Origin: Kiritimatiellia bacterium
Lineage (GTDB): Bacteria > Verrucomicrobiota > Kiritimatiellia > RFP12 > UBA1067
Direction of reading: 5' to 3'
DNA: 7,069 nt
Assembly: GCA_017389885.1 (NCBI GenBank)
Contig: JAFPDR010000148.1
Location: 1-7,069, forward strand
The notes under the pieces were generated by a model. The model did no database searches and was not told the origin of the DNA. It saw nothing but the letters and a program-made list of their open reading frames with translations. The translations under genes and the position numbers were made by a program. Positions 6,543 to 7,069 of the stretch are shown piece after piece. The stretch's first letter is position 1; each line of letters opens with the position of its first letter.

Positions 6543-6553
6543 TTTGGTATAAT
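6543..6553 (+). promoter_or_regulatory. Extended -10 promoter of the GH43 gene, leaderless
   Basis: TTTGGTATAAT holds a perfect TATAAT (6548-6553) with an extended TG. Only seven bases lie between the hexamer and the ATG at 6561, so transcription is expected to begin at or one base before the start codon. There is no Shine-Dalgarno sequence and no convincing -35 (tgcatc at 6525-6530). The 11-mer is identical to that of hrpA on the other strand. Confidence 0.8.
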
Positions 6554-6560
6554 CTACGGC

Positions 6561-7069
6561 ATGAAGACTGAAATTCTCATTGCCGCGGCGCTTTTTGCGG
6601 CGTCTGCGTACGCGCTGCCCAACGGCGGCATCTGGAACGACACCGACGGCGTGCACATCAATGCGCACGGCGGCGGGCTTCTGAGGGACGGCGACACGTG
6701 GTACTGGTACGGCGAGCACAAGGTCGAGGGAAAGGCCGGCAACCGCGCGCAGGTTGGCGTCGGATGCTACTCGTCGCGCGATCTCGTGACGTGGAAGAAC
6801 GAGGGGATCGCGCTCAAGGTGTCGGACGCGGAAGGTCACGACATCGAGAAGGACTGCATCCTCGAGCGGCCGAAGGTCGTCAAGGCGCCGGCTACCGGGA
6901 AGTACGTGATGATCTTCCATCTCGAGCGCAAGGGGCGCGGATACAACGACGCCCGCGCGGGATTCGCCGTGGCGGACCGTCCGTCCGGCCCGTTCAAGTT
7001 CGTGAAGTCCGAGTGGCCGAACGCCGGACAGTGGCCCGCCGGCGCAACGGACGCCGAACGCTCCGCAGA
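6561..7069 (+). CDS. Secreted glycoside hydrolase family 43 enzyme, N-terminal part (runs off window)
   Basis: The frame is open to the right edge, giving the first 169 residues of a five-bladed beta-propeller GH43 enzyme that should cut plant- or mucin-type side chains outside the cytoplasm. Residues 1-18 are a signal peptide (hydrophobic ILIAAALFAASAYA, cleavage likely after Ala18). The mature part starts with WNDTDGVHINAHGGGLL (25-41), then WYWYGEHK (47-54), VGCYSSRDLVTWKNEG (67-82), ILERPKVV (100-107) and YVMIFHLE. These signatures resemble GH43 enzymes of the exo-beta-1,3-galactanase type (subfamily 24 style), in which the usual N-terminal Asp base is absent; here too the expected blade-one position reads NAHGGG. 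Glu102 in ERPK matches a conserved active-site Glu of that group. Family is secure, substrate only suggested. The start is set by the TATAAT seven bases upstream. It is divergent from hrpA and unrelated in function, possibly the first gene of a polysaccharide-use cluster to the right. Confidence 0.9.
   Translation, partial: MKTEILIAAALFAASAYALPNGGIWNDTDGVHINAHGGGLLRDGDTWYWYGEHKVEGKAGNRAQVGVGCYSSRDLVTWKNEGIALKVSDAEGHDIEKDCILERPKVVKAPATGKYVMIFHLERKGRGYNDARAGFAVADRPSGPFKFVKSEWPNAGQWPAGATDAERSA

Noticed and set aside
6468..6920. 150-residue minus-strand frame across the GH43 promoter and gene start
   Set aside because: It is antisense to the clear GH43 signal peptide and catalytic domain, with no motifs of its own.

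Overview
The window is GC-rich bacterial DNA, with a strong G/C third-position bias and proteins rich in Ala, Arg and Asp. It holds five genes: two cut by the window edges and three complete. There are no tRNA or rRNA genes, CRISPR arrays, insertion sequences or phage genes. My best guess at the source is an uncultured member of the PVC group (Kiritimatiellota, Lentisphaerota or Verrucomicrobiota type), possibly from a gut. This rests on the overall protein style, an exported protein with a Phe-Ile-Asp-Gly-Lys...Pro-Pro-Pro-Tyr motif, and a secreted GH43 polysaccharide-degrading enzyme. It is an inference, not a proof.

Layout. (1) Bases 2-625, plus strand: the last 207 residues of the phenylalanyl-tRNA synthetase beta chain (pheT), ending in its FDX-ACB anticodon-binding domain. 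(2) Bases 626-766: an AT-richer gap with a small perfect hairpin just after pheT, then a roughly 80-base segment that can fold into three hairpins closed by a long stem, ending next to the following start codon. (3) Bases 767-1669, plus: a secreted or periplasmic protein of unknown function with a highly charged linker. (4) Bases 1636-2709, plus: a GT2 glycosyltransferase fused to a C-terminal GtrA-type membrane domain. It overlaps gene 3 by 34 bases and has a strong Shine-Dalgarno sequence inside gene 3, so the two are very probably one operon. (5) Bases 2702-6427, minus: a full-length DEAH-box RNA helicase HrpA, whose stop codon lies inside the end of the glycosyltransferase gene. (6) Bases 6428-6560: a compact divergent promoter region. 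(7) Bases 6561-7069, plus: the start of a secreted GH43 enzyme, running off the window.

How the parts relate. pheT and hrpA are housekeeping or RNA-related genes. The unknown exported protein and the GT2-GtrA protein form a likely cell-envelope pair: one passes through Sec, and the other probably charges or transfers a lipid-linked sugar at the membrane. The GH43 gene begins what may be a polysaccharide-use locus to the right. The divergent hrpA/GH43 promoters share the 11-mer TTTGGTATAAT placed 7-10 bases before the start codons, with no Shine-Dalgarno sequence, so both genes are probably transcribed as leaderless or nearly leaderless mRNAs. The glycosyltransferase, by contrast, uses a classic Shine-Dalgarno site.

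I found no clear previously undescribed multi-gene system. The items most worth a second look are the structured segment before the unknown exported protein, the paired leaderless promoters with symmetric sites between them, and the unknown exported protein coupled to GT2-GtrA.
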